Shown piece by piece: positions 25,123 to 35,237 of a stretch of 58,320 nucleotides of DNA. How positions within the stretch are numbered: position 1 is the first letter of the stretch; the number at the start of each line of letters is the position of its first letter. The notes under the pieces were generated by a model, which saw only the letters and a list, made by a program, of their open reading frames with translations, did no database searches and was not told the origin of the DNA. This stretch comes from Bacteroidota bacterium (GTDB lineage: Bacteria; Bacteroidota; Bacteroidia; B-17B0; Aurantibacillaceae). The position numbers were made by a program, and so were the translations under genes. Location of the stretch: NCBI GenBank assembly GCA_025363015.1, contig JANYEQ010000135.1:1-58320 (forward strand), given 5' to 3'.

Positions 25123-26898
25123 ATGAAACTACTTACACTCTATTTAAAACAACATAAAAACCTGTTGTTTTTAGCACTATTACTCGCTACTATTAATCAA
25201 TGCTTTTCGCTATGTGATTCAATTATAACTGGTAAATTAATTAATAAGTTTAGTTCGCCACATACCGAATTAAACGATACCCACTATTGGTATATTGGGG
25301 CTGATTTCAAACAATTTTCGGCTAATTTAATTTTTTATTTATCACTATCAGTGGGTGCTGCAATGCTCTCTCGTATTGCTAAAAATTTTCAAGATTATTT
25401 TACAAATATTATTATTCAACGTACTGGAGCCACTATGTACACCGATGGCATTAAAAAAGTATTATCGTTACCTTATAAAGATTTTGAAGACCAACGTAGT
25501 GGCGAAACATTAGGTAAATTACAAAAAGTAAAAAGCGATACCGAAAAATTTATTACCTCGTTTATTTCGGTAATTTTTCAATCGCTAATAGGTATTGCGT
25601 TTGTTATCATTTATGCAGTAAATATTCATTGGTTGTTAGGTCCTTTGTTTTTAGCCACTGTGCCAATTATTGCAAGTGTAAGTTCGTTTTTAGGCAAAAA
25701 AATTAAAACCATTTCAAAACAAATATTAGGCGAAACTACTGCTTTGGCAGGTGCAACAACCGAATCGTTACGTAACATAGAATTAGTAAAAAGCTTAGGT
25801 TTAGTAGAGCAAGAAGAAGATCGTTTAAATAAAACAACCTTAAAAATTTTAGGATTAGAATTAAAAAAAATTAGATTTATTCGTTCGCTAGGCTTTATTC
25901 AAGGCACAACGGTTCATTTTATTCGTACCTGTTTGGTATTTGCATTGTATTGTTTTTTATTTAATGGTGTAATAAAAATTGGCGATTTAATTACGTTAAT
26001 GTTTTTTTCATTTTTCATTTTTAATCCTTTACAAGAATTAGGAAATGTAATTACCATTTATAACGAAACAAAGGTAAGTTTAGATAATTTTTCTAAACTT
26101 ATTAATTCTAATTCGGAAGAAATACCACAACAGCCAAATGCTTTAGGCGCAATAGAAGGTGTAGAGTTTAAAAATGTATCATTTGGACATAAATCAACTC
26201 AGGGCTATGCAGTAAAAGATATTAATTTAAAAATTGAGGTTGGTAAAACTATTGCTTTTGTAGGCCCTAGTGGTAGTGGAAAAACAACATTGGTAAAATT
26301 ACTATTAGGCTTGTATAAACCTGATATAGGCGAAGTGCTGTATAATAATATCAATTCAAATAATATAAATTTAAATGAATTACGTTTGCAGTTGGGTTTG
26401 GTAAGTCAAGATGCGCAACTGTTTAGTGGTACCATAAAAGATAATTTATTATTTGTAAAACCCACTGCTACTGAGGCTGAAATAATAGATGTATTAAATA
26501 AGGCAGCTTGTCAAAATTTATTAAAGCGAGCGGAAAACGGTATTTTAACTACCATAGGCGAAGGGGGTATTAAATTAAGTGGTGGCGAAAAACAACGCAT
26601 TTCAATTGCGCGTGCGTTATTGCGCCAACCAAAATTATTAATTTTTGATGAGGCAACCTCTGCTTTAGATTCTTTAACGGAAGAAGAAATATCAGAAACC
26701 ATTAGAGAGATTAGTGCTAATAAAACACAAATCACTATTTTAATTGCACATCGCTTAAGTACCATTATGCATGCCGATACTATTTTTGTTTTAGAGCACG
26801 GGAATATAATCGAAAAAGGAAAGCATGCCGATTTATTAGAGGAAAAAGGCTTGTATTATGCTATGTGGCGCCAACAAATTGGAGAGCGAAAAAAATAA
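25123..26898 (+). CDS. ABC exporter half-transporter (ATPase fused to permease)
   Basis: A 591-aa protein with an N-terminal six-helix ABC transmembrane domain (residues 1 to about 310) and a C-terminal nucleotide-binding domain (about 345-591). Walker A GPSGSGKT starts at residue 381, the signature LSGGE is at 485-489, Walker B LLIFDEATSALD has Asp509 and Glu510, and the switch is AHRLST. All catalytic residues are present. It should work as a homodimer, since no partner half-transporter is adjacent, in lipid or small-molecule export of the MsbA/multidrug type. An unusual hydrophilic insert (about residues 38-58) lies between helices 1 and 2. Its stop codon abuts the stop of dnaE on the other strand with no gap. 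Confidence 0.87.
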   Translation: MKLLTLYLKQHKNLLFLALLLATINQCFSLCDSIITGKLINKFSSPHTELNDTHYWYIGADFKQFSANLIFYLSLSVGAAMLSRIAKNFQDYFTNIIIQRTGATMYTDGIKKVLSLPYKDFEDQRSGETLGKLQKVKSDTEKFITSFISVIFQSLIGIAFVIIYAVNIHWLLGPLFLATVPIIASVSSFLGKKIKTISKQILGETTALAGATTESLRNIELVKSLGLVEQEEDRLNKTTLKILGLELKKIRFIRSLGFIQGTTVHFIRTCLVFALYCFLFNGVIKIGDLITLMFFSFFIFNPLQELGNVITIYNETKVSLDNFSKLINSNSEEIPQQPNALGAIEGVEFKNVSFGHKSTQGYAVKDINLKIEVGKTIAFVGPSGSGKTTLVKLLLGLYKPDIGEVLYNNINSNNINLNELRLQLGLVSQDAQLFSGTIKDNLLFVKPTATEAEIIDVLNKAACQNLLKRAENGILTTIGEGGIKLSGGEKQRISIARALLRQPKLLIFDEATSALDSLTEEEISETIREISANKTQITILIAHRLSTIMHADTIFVLEHGNIIEKGKHADLLEEKGLYYAMWRQQIGERKK

Positions 26899-29800
26899 TT
26901 ATCCTAACTCATAATTTAATTCGGTTATTTTATCTATTTCGTTTAAAACAAAATCGTTAATTTCTATTTTACTTTTTTTAGAAAACAGTTTTATGTTTTG
27001 TCTTTGTTCTTCGTCTTCAATATAAAATTCAACATTACTTGTACCACTACTTCTATTAATTAGCTCGTCTAATTTTAGTACTAACTTATCGTTTAAGTTA
27101 TTTAATTTTACTTTAACTTTTAGAGTATTAAATGCGGTTTTTTTAACTTCTTCTAATAAATCAATTTTATTTAATTTAATTTCTAAACTGCCAGGTTGAT
27201 TATAGCGCTCTTGTACTTTTGCTTTTACAAAAATAAATAAACCCTTGCTCATATATTTATTAAACTCAACAAAATCTTTTCCAAATAACATAATTTCGGT
27301 AGTACCAAAATAGTCTTCAATCACTATTTTACCAAAGGCTTTACCCATTTTACTAGTACGGTTTTCGCAATCAGATACAATGCCTCCAAAAATAATATCA
27401 CGATTTTTAAAAGGCTCTAAGCCTGCTTTTAACTGCGCACAATTGGCATTACAACGGTGTTCTAAAATCAATTTGTATGGGTCTAAAGGATGACCACTAA
27501 TAAAAAAACCTACCACTTCTTTTTCTCTACTTAATTGCTCTAAAGCACTCCAGGGCTCAATTTTATTGGGTAGCTGAGGTTCTGTAATTTCAATTTCATC
27601 ATCGCCACCAAACAAGCTTGCTTGTGAAGTATCGTTACCCAAACTCATTTGGTTACTGTATTTTATTAATTTATCGGTTAACGTTTGTCCATCCGTATCT
27701 GCTGTAAAAAACATGGCTCTGTGGCTGCCCTCCATACTATCAAAGCCACCTGCCAATGCTAAGCCTTCTATCGATCGTTTGTTTATATTTTTACTATCTA
27801 AGCGTTTTGCTAAATCAAAAAGCGATGTAAATTTTCCGTTTTTATTACGCTCATCAATAATATTATTTACAGTATTTTCTCCTACACCTTTAATAGCGCC
27901 CATCCCAAAACGTATATCATTACCGCCAGGTATTACAGCAAATTTCGCAAAGCCTTCGTTAATATCTGGACCTAATACTTTTACGCCCATACGTTTACAT
28001 TCTTCCATTAAAAAGGCAATAGAATCAATACTACTGGCGTGATTTAATACCGACGCCATAAACTCTGAAGGGTAATGCGCTTTTATATAAGCTGTTTGAA
28101 ATGCCACGTAGGCGTAGCAAGTGGAGTGTGATTTATTAAATGCATAACTGGCAAAAGCTTCCCAATCTTTCCATACTTTTTCGGCAACTACAGCATCGTG
28201 ATTATTAATTTTACAATTATCAATAAACTTACCTTTCATTTTATCAAGCGTTGCTCTGTCTTTCTTCCCCATGGCTTTACGCAGGGTATCTGCATCGCCT
28301 TTGGTAAAATTGGCTAGCTTTTGCGAAAGCCGCATTACCTGTTCTTGATACACCGTAATACCATACGTTTCACCCAAGTATTCGTCCATACCCTCCAAAT
28401 CAAAGGTTATAGGCTCACGCCCATGTTTACGATTGATATAATTAGGGATATAAGCCAACGGACCCGGGCGATATAGGGCATTCATTGCAATTAAATCGTT
28501 AAATGTATCTGGCTTTAAATCTTTTAAGGCCTTTTGCATGCCAGCACTTTCATACTGAAATACAGCATTTGTTTCGCCTCGTTGAAATAACTCGTAGGTT
28601 AATTTATCATCTAATGGAATGGCATCAATATCAATTTCTACACCATGATTTTCTTTAATATAGCGTAGCGCATCTTTAATAATCGTTAAGGTGCGCAAAC
28701 CTAAAAAATCCATTTTTAATAAGCCTGCATTTTCTGCTACAGAATTATCAAATTGTGTTACCAACATATCGCTATCTTTTGCCTTAGTAACAGGCACAAA
28801 TTTAACCATATCATCGGGCGTAATAATAATGCCGCAAGCGTGAGTACCAGTATTTCTTAAGCAGCCCTCTAATTCATAAGCTTGTTTTAAAACATCAGAT
28901 TCTGCAGATTTTTCGTCAAAAATTTTTCTAAAATTATGCGATTGTTCTATCACCTCGCGCTTATCTTTTATTTTATCTAAATATTTTTGATCAATTCCTC
29001 CAGGCTTTAATAAGGTTTTTAATTCAGCTTCTAAACTATCTGGAAAAGATTTTGCCAATCGATCAGCATCTGGCAATGGTAAATCTAAAGCTCGTGCGGT
29101 ATCGCGTATAGCCGATTTTCCACCCATAGTACCATAAGTAATAATTTGCGCTACTTGATTGGCGCCATATTTATTAATTACATATTTTATTACTGCATCG
29201 CGCCCCTCATCATCAAAATCAATATCAATATCGGGCATGCTTACCCTGTCTGGATTTAAAAAACGTTCAAAGAGTAAATCAAATTTAATGGGGTCTACGT
29301 TTGTAATCCATAAACAATAGGCAATTGCAGAGCCAGCAGCAGAACCACGCCCAGGACCAACAGCAACGCCCAATCTGCGAGCTTCGGCAATAAAATCGGC
29401 AACAATTAAAAAATAACCAGGGTAACCCATTCGTTCAATTGTGGCTAATTCAAACTCAATTCGCTCTTTTATTTCTGCCGACATATTTGGATAGCGTTTA
29501 GCTGCACCTTGCCATGTTAAATGGCTCATGTAAATAAATTGTTCAGCAATAATTAACATTTCGGCCTTTTGCGTTTCAACAACTTTGGCAGAAAAATTTT
29601 TACTTTCCCATTCCTTTTGTTTTATAGCAATTATGCGTTGATGAGATTCTTGTATTTCTAGTTTATTTGTTGCAATAAAATCTTCAGCAATTTCAAACTT
29701 TGGTAATAAAATATCGCGACCTAATTTAAACTGCTCCACTTTATTAACAATTTCACTGGTTGTTTCAATAGCCTCGGGCATATCGCCAAATAAATTTACC

Positions 29801-31377
29801 ATCTCTTGTGGCGATTTAAAATAAAACTCTTTGTTTTGTAAGCCATATCTAAAACCTCTTCCTCGCCCTACTGGTGTAGCTTTTTTCTCGCCATCTTTTA
29901 CACATAATAAAATATCATGCGCATCAAAACCGTTTTTATTTAAATAATAATTGCTATTAGCCGCAAAATATTTTACGTTGTATTTTGCTGCAAATTTTAG
30001 TAAGATAGAGTTTACGTGGTCTTCTTCTTGTAAATCGTGACGGTTTAATTCTACATAAAAATCGTCGCCAAATAAGTTTTTATACCACACAAAGGCTTCT
30101 TCGGCTTGCTCTTCACCTACGTTTAAAATAAGCGAGGGTATTTCGCCATTTAAAGAGCCTGTGGTGGCAATTAAGCCATCTTTATATTGCAGCAATAAAT
30201 TTTTATCAATACGCGGCACATAATACGCGCCATCTATTAAGCCTACAGAGCTTAATTTTGAAAGGTTTTGATAGCCTATTTTATTTTTAGCAATTAAAAC
30301 TTGGGTAAAACCATTGTCTTGTTTTGTTTTATCTTTATGATCTTTACAAATATAGAGCTCGCAACCAATAATACATTTTAGTTCATTTTTCTTATCTCCT
30401 ATTTTTTCACCATTATCAATAGCTTGATTAGTGCTTTTAATCGTTTTATTTTGTTTTTCAATGGCTTGCCAAAATGCAAAAGCACCATACATGTTTCCAT
30501 GATCGGTTAACGCAACGGCTGGCATGTTGTATTCTATTGCTTTTTTTACAAGATCTTCTACATCGCTGGTAGATTGAAGTACCGAGAATTGGGTATGATT
30601 GTGGAGATGAGAAAAATTTATTGATGATTGATGACTTAGGGTTGACGAATTAGTATCAAGTATTTCGGACTTGCGACTAATGTCTTGCGACTTTTGACTT
30701 TTTCGTTCCTTCCAATCTTGTTCGTGTTTATAAAGTTCGGTTAAATTAGGGGCTTGGTAATTAATTGTTGTAAGATCTGATGTACTCAGTTCTTTTACTT
30801 TGGTTATACCTCGTTTAATAATTTCGAAAAATACTTTTCCAGTAGCAAGCACGTCAAATGCGGCGTTGTGGGCTTCTTCAAAGCTACTATTAAATAATTT
30901 TTTATATAATTCGCTTAAGTTAGGCCATTTAAATTTTCCGCCCCGTCCACCTGGCAAAGCACAATAGGCAGTAGTTTCGTCATTTTTAGTATCAATAAAC
31001 GGTTTATGCGCCAATACATTATCTAAGCCGCAACGTAATAACTCTGCTCCAATAATGTTATTATCAAATTCAATATTATGTCCGCATAAATAAGTGGTTT
31101 GGTTTATAATAGTTACAAATTCTTGTAAAACCGTTTTTAAATCTTGTCCTTCTTCAATGGCTCGTTCGTTGGTAATACCATGTATTTGCACGGCATTAAA
31201 AGGTATGGTATAGCCAATGGGTTTTATAATGATAGAATTACTAGTTATTAAATTACCTTTTTCATCGTGTAATTGCCAGGCTATTTGTACCATGCGCGGC
31301 CAATTATCAAAGTCGGTTAATGGAGCTTTATAATTGCGGGGTAAACCAGTAGTTTCGGTATCAAAAATTAAGAACAT
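26899..31377 (-). CDS. dnaE: DNA polymerase III alpha subunit with N-terminal DnaQ-like exonuclease
   Basis: A 1492-aa replicative polymerase. Residues 1 to about 195 are a DEDDh exonuclease: FDTETTG (Asp7, Glu9), HNIEFDNN and HNAAFDVLATGKVF. A linker (about 196-255) follows, then the PHP domain from SHLHNHTQFSVL. The polymerase palm carries PDIDIDF with Asp716 and Asp718 as metal ligands. The finger, tandem HhH and OB (ENRTSKMGKAFGKIVIEDYFG) domains complete a full-length DnaE1. This fusion of proofreading and synthesis in one chain is usual for Bacteroidota. The linker at about residues 222-252 is encoded by DNA with short direct repeats that look intergenic in origin. Monocistronic; convergent stop-to-stop with the ABC exporter. 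Confidence 0.95.
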   Translation of the reverse strand: MFLIFDTETTGLPRNYKAPLTDFDNWPRMVQIAWQLHDEKGNLITSNSIIIKPIGYTIPFNAVQIHGITNERAIEEGQDLKTVLQEFVTIINQTTYLCGHNIEFDNNIIGAELLRCGLDNVLAHKPFIDTKNDETTAYCALPGGRGGKFKWPNLSELYKKLFNSSFEEAHNAAFDVLATGKVFFEIIKRGITKVKELSTSDLTTINYQAPNLTELYKHEQDWKERKSQKSQDISRKSEILDTNSSTLSHQSSINFSHLHNHTQFSVLQSTSDVEDLVKKAIEYNMPAVALTDHGNMYGAFAFWQAIEKQNKTIKSTNQAIDNGEKIGDKKNELKCIIGCELYICKDHKDKTKQDNGFTQVLIAKNKIGYQNLSKLSSVGLIDGAYYVPRIDKNLLLQYKDGLIATTGSLNGEIPSLILNVGEEQAEEAFVWYKNLFGDDFYVELNRHDLQEEDHVNSILLKFAAKYNVKYFAANSNYYLNKNGFDAHDILLCVKDGEKKATPVGRGRGFRYGLQNKEFYFKSPQEMVNLFGDMPEAIETTSEIVNKVEQFKLGRDILLPKFEIAEDFIATNKLEIQESHQRIIAIKQKEWESKNFSAKVVETQKAEMLIIAEQFIYMSHLTWQGAAKRYPNMSAEIKERIEFELATIERMGYPGYFLIVADFIAEARRLGVAVGPGRGSAAGSAIAYCLWITNVDPIKFDLLFERFLNPDRVSMPDIDIDFDDEGRDAVIKYVINKYGANQVAQIITYGTMGGKSAIRDTARALDLPLPDADRLAKSFPDSLEAELKTLLKPGGIDQKYLDKIKDKREVIEQSHNFRKIFDEKSAESDVLKQAYELEGCLRNTGTHACGIIITPDDMVKFVPVTKAKDSDMLVTQFDNSVAENAGLLKMDFLGLRTLTIIKDALRYIKENHGVEIDIDAIPLDDKLTYELFQRGETNAVFQYESAGMQKALKDLKPDTFNDLIAMNALYRPGPLAYIPNYINRKHGREPITFDLEGMDEYLGETYGITVYQEQVMRLSQKLANFTKGDADTLRKAMGKKDRATLDKMKGKFIDNCKINNHDAVVAEKVWKDWEAFASYAFNKSHSTCYAYVAFQTAYIKAHYPSEFMASVLNHASSIDSIAFLMEECKRMGVKVLGPDINEGFAKFAVIPGGNDIRFGMGAIKGVGENTVNNIIDERNKNGKFTSLFDLAKRLDSKNINKRSIEGLALAGGFDSMEGSHRAMFFTADTDGQTLTDKLIKYSNQMSLGNDTSQASLFGGDDEIEITEPQLPNKIEPWSALEQLSREKEVVGFFISGHPLDPYKLILEHRCNANCAQLKAGLEPFKNRDIIFGGIVSDCENRTSKMGKAFGKIVIEDYFGTTEIMLFGKDFVEFNKYMSKGLFIFVKAKVQERYNQPGSLEIKLNKIDLLEEVKKTAFNTLKVKVKLNNLNDKLVLKLDELINRSSGTSNVEFYIEDEEQRQNIKLFSKKSKIEINDFVLNEIDKITELNYELG

Positions 31378-31566
31378 GGTGTAAAATATTGAAATTTAAT
31401 ACTAAATGATAAATACTAAAGTTAAGAAATTTAGAGAGGAAACTATAGAGATGTTGAGCGAATTTGAAAACTTTTAGAGATAAAAATTAAAATCATCTAA
31501 AAAAATTATGAAGGTAGCTTATAGCAGTACGAAAATGATTTTTTATTAAGTTAAATATTAATTTTT

Positions 31567-32262
31567 TTAAACCATTACTTGCATGTCGTTTATTAATTTT
31601 ACAACATATTCTAATTGGTCTTCGCGGCTTAAATCGCTATTATCAAGTATTATGGCGTCGTCTGCCTGCGTTAAAGGACTTTCCTCTCGGCTTATATCAG
31701 CCATATCACGTTTTAGTAAACTCATTTCTACTTCAGCTAACGAATAATATTGCCCTTTACTGCTAAATTCATCCTGCCTTCGTTTTGCTCGTACTTCTGG
31801 GTCGGCAATCATAAATAATTTTAGTTCAGCTTTAGGAAAAACGTGTGTTCCAATATCTCTACCATCTAATACTACAGCCTTTTTTTTACCCATTTGGCGT
31901 TGTAAGGCTACCATTTTATCTCGCACTTCTTTTATGGCACTTACTTTACTCACATTGTCGTTTACCCGCATGGTACGAATTTCATTATCAATATTTTTAC
32001 CATTTAAAATGGTTTCAGAAGTTTTGGTATGTTGGTTAAAATAAAATTCAACTTCAATGTTAAGTAGCTCTAAAATTAATGCTTGGGTATTTAAAGTGTT
32101 TGCGTCATCAATTAAATTATTTTGTAAAGCATAAAGTGTAACCGCGCGGTACATAGCACCCGTATCAATATAATTATAATGTAAGCGTTGGGCTAGTGCC
32201 TTTGCTAACGTGCTTTTACCGCAACTACTGTATCCATCAATCGCTATTGTAATTTTTTGCAT
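31567..32262 (-). CDS. cmk: Cytidylate kinase
   Basis: A 231-aa (d)CMP kinase that makes CDP/dCDP from CMP/dCMP and ATP. The P-loop is GYSSCGKSTLA (residues 9-19), followed by YIDTGAMYRAVT. The NMP-binding insert contains ILNGKNIDNEIRTMRVN, and VVLDGRDIGTHVFPKAELK is the family signature. RAKRRQDEF forms the lid. It is the last gene of a likely nadD-PLP enzyme-cmk run (23-nt gap), and ends 189 bp before dnaE in a stretch with no visible feature. Confidence 0.95.
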   Translation of the reverse strand: MQKITIAIDGYSSCGKSTLAKALAQRLHYNYIDTGAMYRAVTLYALQNNLIDDANTLNTQALILELLNIEVEFYFNQHTKTSETILNGKNIDNEIRTMRVNDNVSKVSAIKEVRDKMVALQRQMGKKKAVVLDGRDIGTHVFPKAELKLFMIADPEVRAKRRQDEFSSKGQYYSLAEVEMSLLKRDMADISREESPLTQADDAIILDNSDLSREDQLEYVVKLINDMQVMV

Positions 32263-32285
32263 CTATGTAAAAATAATTAAAAAAT

Positions 32286-33215
32286 TTAACATTTAAAACG
32301 TTCTTCAAAGCCTTTATTTCCTTGTAATCCACCACTGTGTAGTAGTAATATTTTGGCATTTTTTTTAATTTTTTGTTTTGTTATTAAATCAAATGCTGCA
32401 AAAAATAATTTATTAGTATATACATAATCTAAGGCAAAATTATTTTTTGTTTCAAACTTAATTTTAAAATCAATTAAGGGTTGGTAATAATTAGCATAGC
32501 CATTAAAACTATAATTAGAAAGAATACAATTTGTTTTGATAATATCATTATCCATTTCTTCATTGCCATTAATATCATAATTATTGCTGGGGCATATTTC
32601 TTTTAATTGTTTTATTGCTTCATAGGGTAATTTATTTTCACCTTTTAAAACACTAATGCCTATAACTTTTGTAGAGTTATTTACACTTCCCACAAGGCCA
32701 GCATAAGTAGTGGCTGTGCCACAGGCACAAAATATATAGTCGTAATTCCACTGAGGTTTTATAATTTCTATACAACCCAAAGCTCCTTCTAAATTATTGC
32801 CACCCTCTGGAATTAAATAATGGTTGCCATATTTAGTTTGTAAATAATTTTTAAATTCTTCTTGTATTTTAGTATCATAAATTTGTCTCGAAACAAATTC
32901 TAATTGCATTCCCTCCTCTTTTGCTTTTAGTAGAGTGGAATTAAGTAGTTCGTTTTTTTCGCCTCTAATTATACCAATGCAATTAAACCCAAATAATTTA
33001 CAAGCACTTGCTGTTGCTGCAATATGATTGCTGTAAGCTCCACCTAAAGTTATAACAGTTTTAAGGTTTTGATTTTTAGCTTTTTGTAAATTATATTTTA
33101 ATTTAAACCACTTGTTACCGCTTATCGTTTCATGAAGTTTATCTAAACGCAATACATCAACTTGGCAATTAAATGGTACTTCAATAGTTTGAATAATTGG
33201 AGTGTATGGAAGCAT
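32286..33215 (-). CDS. PLP-dependent ACC deaminase / D-cysteine desulfhydrase-like protein
   Basis: A 309-aa fold-type II PLP enzyme. SGNKWFKLKYNL places the cofactor lysine at Lys35, GGAYSNHIAATA (about residues 58-69) is the substrate/cofactor loop, and IPEGGNNLEGALGC with LLHSGGLQG (near 294-302) are the other family motifs. Members deaminate 1-aminocyclopropane-1-carboxylate or desulfhydrate D-cysteine; Bacteroidota homologues are mostly uncharacterised and D-cysteine is the likelier substrate class. The ATG directly abuts the nadD stop, so co-translation is likely, yet no functional link to NAD synthesis is evident. Confidence 0.82.
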   Translation of the reverse strand: MLPYTPIIQTIEVPFNCQVDVLRLDKLHETISGNKWFKLKYNLQKAKNQNLKTVITLGGAYSNHIAATASACKLFGFNCIGIIRGEKNELLNSTLLKAKEEGMQLEFVSRQIYDTKIQEEFKNYLQTKYGNHYLIPEGGNNLEGALGCIEIIKPQWNYDYIFCACGTATTYAGLVGSVNNSTKVIGISVLKGENKLPYEAIKQLKEICPSNNYDINGNEEMDNDIIKTNCILSNYSFNGYANYYQPLIDFKIKFETKNNFALDYVYTNKLFFAAFDLITKQKIKKNAKILLLHSGGLQGNKGFEERFKC

Positions 33216-33791
33216 TTATTTTTTATATAAATTCATTTCGTTAATATAATTCCAAACACTGGGATGCATAAAAAAACTAACATCTATTTTTTCTTTTATA
33301 CTATTTCGAATAAAAGTAGATGAAATATCCATTAGTGGTGCATTTGTTATATGTACATTTTTGTGAGTATCAAATGGGCTTTGCAAGCAATTAGGACGAG
33401 GGTAAACATAAATTTTATAATTTTTTAAAATCTCTTCGTAATTTTTCCACTTTGCAAAACTTTGTAAATTATCTTGCCCCATAATTAAACTAAATGTATG
33501 CTTAGGATATTTTTCGTTTAAATGCGCTAAAGTATTTATGGTGTATGAAGGCTGTGTTAATTTAAACTCAATATTGCTTGATTTTATTTTTTGATGTTGG
33601 TCTAAGGCTAAATTCACTAAATGCAACCTATCGTTTTGGTTTAACAAACCTGCTTTATTTTTTAATGGGTTTTGTGGACTGACCACCAACCAAACCTCTT
33701 GCAAAGGCGTGTAACTGAGCATATAATTAGCCAACACTAAATGCCCTACGTGAATAGGATTAAATGAACCAAAAAACAAACCTACTTGCAT
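33216..33791 (-). CDS. nadD: Nicotinate-nucleotide adenylyltransferase
   Basis: A 191-aa nucleotidyltransferase that joins nicotinate mononucleotide and ATP to give deamido-NAD. GLFFGSFNPIHVGHLVLANY holds the GxFxPxHxGH motif, MGQDNLQSFAKWKNYEEIL is the NadD-specific segment, and MDISSTFIRNSI is the ISSTxIR motif. Full length. It is the first gene of nadD-PLP enzyme-cmk, with its stop directly followed by the next ATG. nadC is in the same window about 17 kb away, so two late de novo NAD steps are encoded here. Confidence 0.94.
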   Translation of the reverse strand: MQVGLFFGSFNPIHVGHLVLANYMLSYTPLQEVWLVVSPQNPLKNKAGLLNQNDRLHLVNLALDQHQKIKSSNIEFKLTQPSYTINTLAHLNEKYPKHTFSLIMGQDNLQSFAKWKNYEEILKNYKIYVYPRPNCLQSPFDTHKNVHITNAPLMDISSTFIRNSIKEKIDVSFFMHPSVWNYINEMNLYKK

Positions 33792-33900
33792 ATTATTAGT
33801 TTTTATTTTTAACTATATTAATGTCGCTTTAGCGTTTTAAAAATTATGATTTATCATAAGTATCATCGTCATTTTATTCAATTTGTAATTTTAATTATTT

Positions 33901-33924
33901 CTTCAACTTCACTCCGGATGCCAA
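33901..33924 (+). repeat. Degenerate copy of a dispersed CTTCnACT-type intergenic repeat
   Basis: This 24-nt stretch between nadD and hemL shares the skeleton CTTCnACT, then TC, G and TG about 10-14 nt later, with copies at 42954-42977 and 43021-43044. The pattern resembles the CTTCGACTTCGCTCAG-type elements common between genes in Bacteroidota. Too decayed to be certain. Confidence 0.35.
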
Positions 33925-33934
33925 CATACAAAAA

Positions 33935-35218
33935 TTATTTTAAAAGTGTTAATGCTTTTTTAAATGCTAAAATGGTTTTATCTAAATCTTGATAACTATG
34001 TGCTTGACTTACAAAACCTACTTCGTAGCCGCTTGGGCCCAAATAAACGCCTTGTTTAAGTAATTCGTGATACAAAATTTTAAAGTACTTCATACTATCT
34101 CCATCAATTTCTTCAGCGTTACTAATGCTTTGTTGCTTTGTAAATGCAATCCAAAAAATAGAACCAAGATTAAATATTTTAAATAACGAAAATGAATTAT
34201 TTTTCATAATTCCATCTACTAAATAATTTGTTTTTTTCTCTAACTCTTCATAAAAATTTAGTGTTAAGCATTCTGTTAATTGGGCTATACCTGCACTCAT
34301 AGCCACAGGGTTACCACTCAATGTACCCGCTTGGTAAACATTTCCTTCGGGCGAAACGCAACTCATAATTTCTTTACTTGCACCGTAAGCCCCAACAGGA
34401 AAACCACCACCAATAATTTTTCCATAAGTAATTATATCTGGTTTAACGTTGTACATACCAGCTGCACCACAAAAACACATTCTAAAACCACTAATTACTT
34501 CGTCAAAAAAAAGTAATGAATTATTTTCGGTGCAAATTTCTCTTAAGAATTGTAAAAACTCTTTTCCTTGAATAAGTAAGCCATTGTTGGCTGGTACAGG
34601 TTCAATAATAACACATGCAATTTCGTTTTTATAGGTATTAAAAGCTTCCGTTACCGCTTGTTTATTATTTAAGGGAACAGTAATTGTTTCGTTTACAAAA
34701 CTATCGGGCACACCAGCACTACTGCTATTGCCAAAAGTAATTAAGCCGCTACCTGCCTTTACTAATAACGAATCTACATGCCCATGGTAACATCCTTCAA
34801 ATTTTAAAATCTTATTTCGCTTTGTATATCCACGTGCTAAACGAATGGCGCTCATCACGGCTTCAGTCCCACTGCTTACAAATCTAATTTTTTCAATATA
34901 GTTATTAAAGGTTAAAATTAAATTGGCTAATTTATTTTCTAATTCGGTAGGCGCACCAAAGCTTGTACCGTTATGCATTGTTTCGTTTACCGCATTTAAA
35001 ACAACATCGTTAGCGTGCCCTAAAATTAATGGTCCCCAACTGCAACAGTAATCAATATATTCATTATTATCAACATCCCAAATGTGTGAGCCTTTGCCTT
35101 TTTTAATGAAGATGGGCGAACCCCCCACACTTTTAAAGGCGCGAACGGGCGAATTTACGCCACCAGGAAAATAATTTTTTGCTTCGGCAAATAGTTTTTC
35201 GGAATTCGTTATGTTCAT
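33935..35218 (-). CDS. hemL: Glutamate-1-semialdehyde 2,1-aminomutase
   Basis: A 427-aa class-III aminotransferase-fold enzyme that makes 5-aminolevulinate from glutamate-1-semialdehyde in the C5 haem pathway. FPGGVNSPVRAFKSVGG is the N-terminal GSAM signature, SSGTEAVMSAIRLARG binds PLP phosphate, FDEVISGFR carries the PLP-interacting Asp, and TYGKIIGGGFPVGAYG has the Schiff-base Lys267. Full length. It follows the GT2 gene by 19 nt and may be co-transcribed with the LptF-glycosyltransferase cluster. hemE and hemF are also in the window but in separate units. Confidence 0.95.
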   Translation of the reverse strand: MNITNSEKLFAEAKNYFPGGVNSPVRAFKSVGGSPIFIKKGKGSHIWDVDNNEYIDYCCSWGPLILGHANDVVLNAVNETMHNGTSFGAPTELENKLANLILTFNNYIEKIRFVSSGTEAVMSAIRLARGYTKRNKILKFEGCYHGHVDSLLVKAGSGLITFGNSSSAGVPDSFVNETITVPLNNKQAVTEAFNTYKNEIACVIIEPVPANNGLLIQGKEFLQFLREICTENNSLLFFDEVISGFRMCFCGAAGMYNVKPDIITYGKIIGGGFPVGAYGASKEIMSCVSPEGNVYQAGTLSGNPVAMSAGIAQLTECLTLNFYEELEKKTNYLVDGIMKNNSFSLFKIFNLGSIFWIAFTKQQSISNAEEIDGDSMKYFKILYHELLKQGVYLGPSGYEVGFVSQAHSYQDLDKTILAFKKALTLLK

Positions 35219-35237
35219 ATTTTAGTATTTTTTTTGT

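Noticed and set aside
26899-31377. DnaQ-DnaE fusion as a novel polymerase architecture
   Set aside because: This arrangement is usual in Bacteroidota; only the odd linker is kept as a finding.
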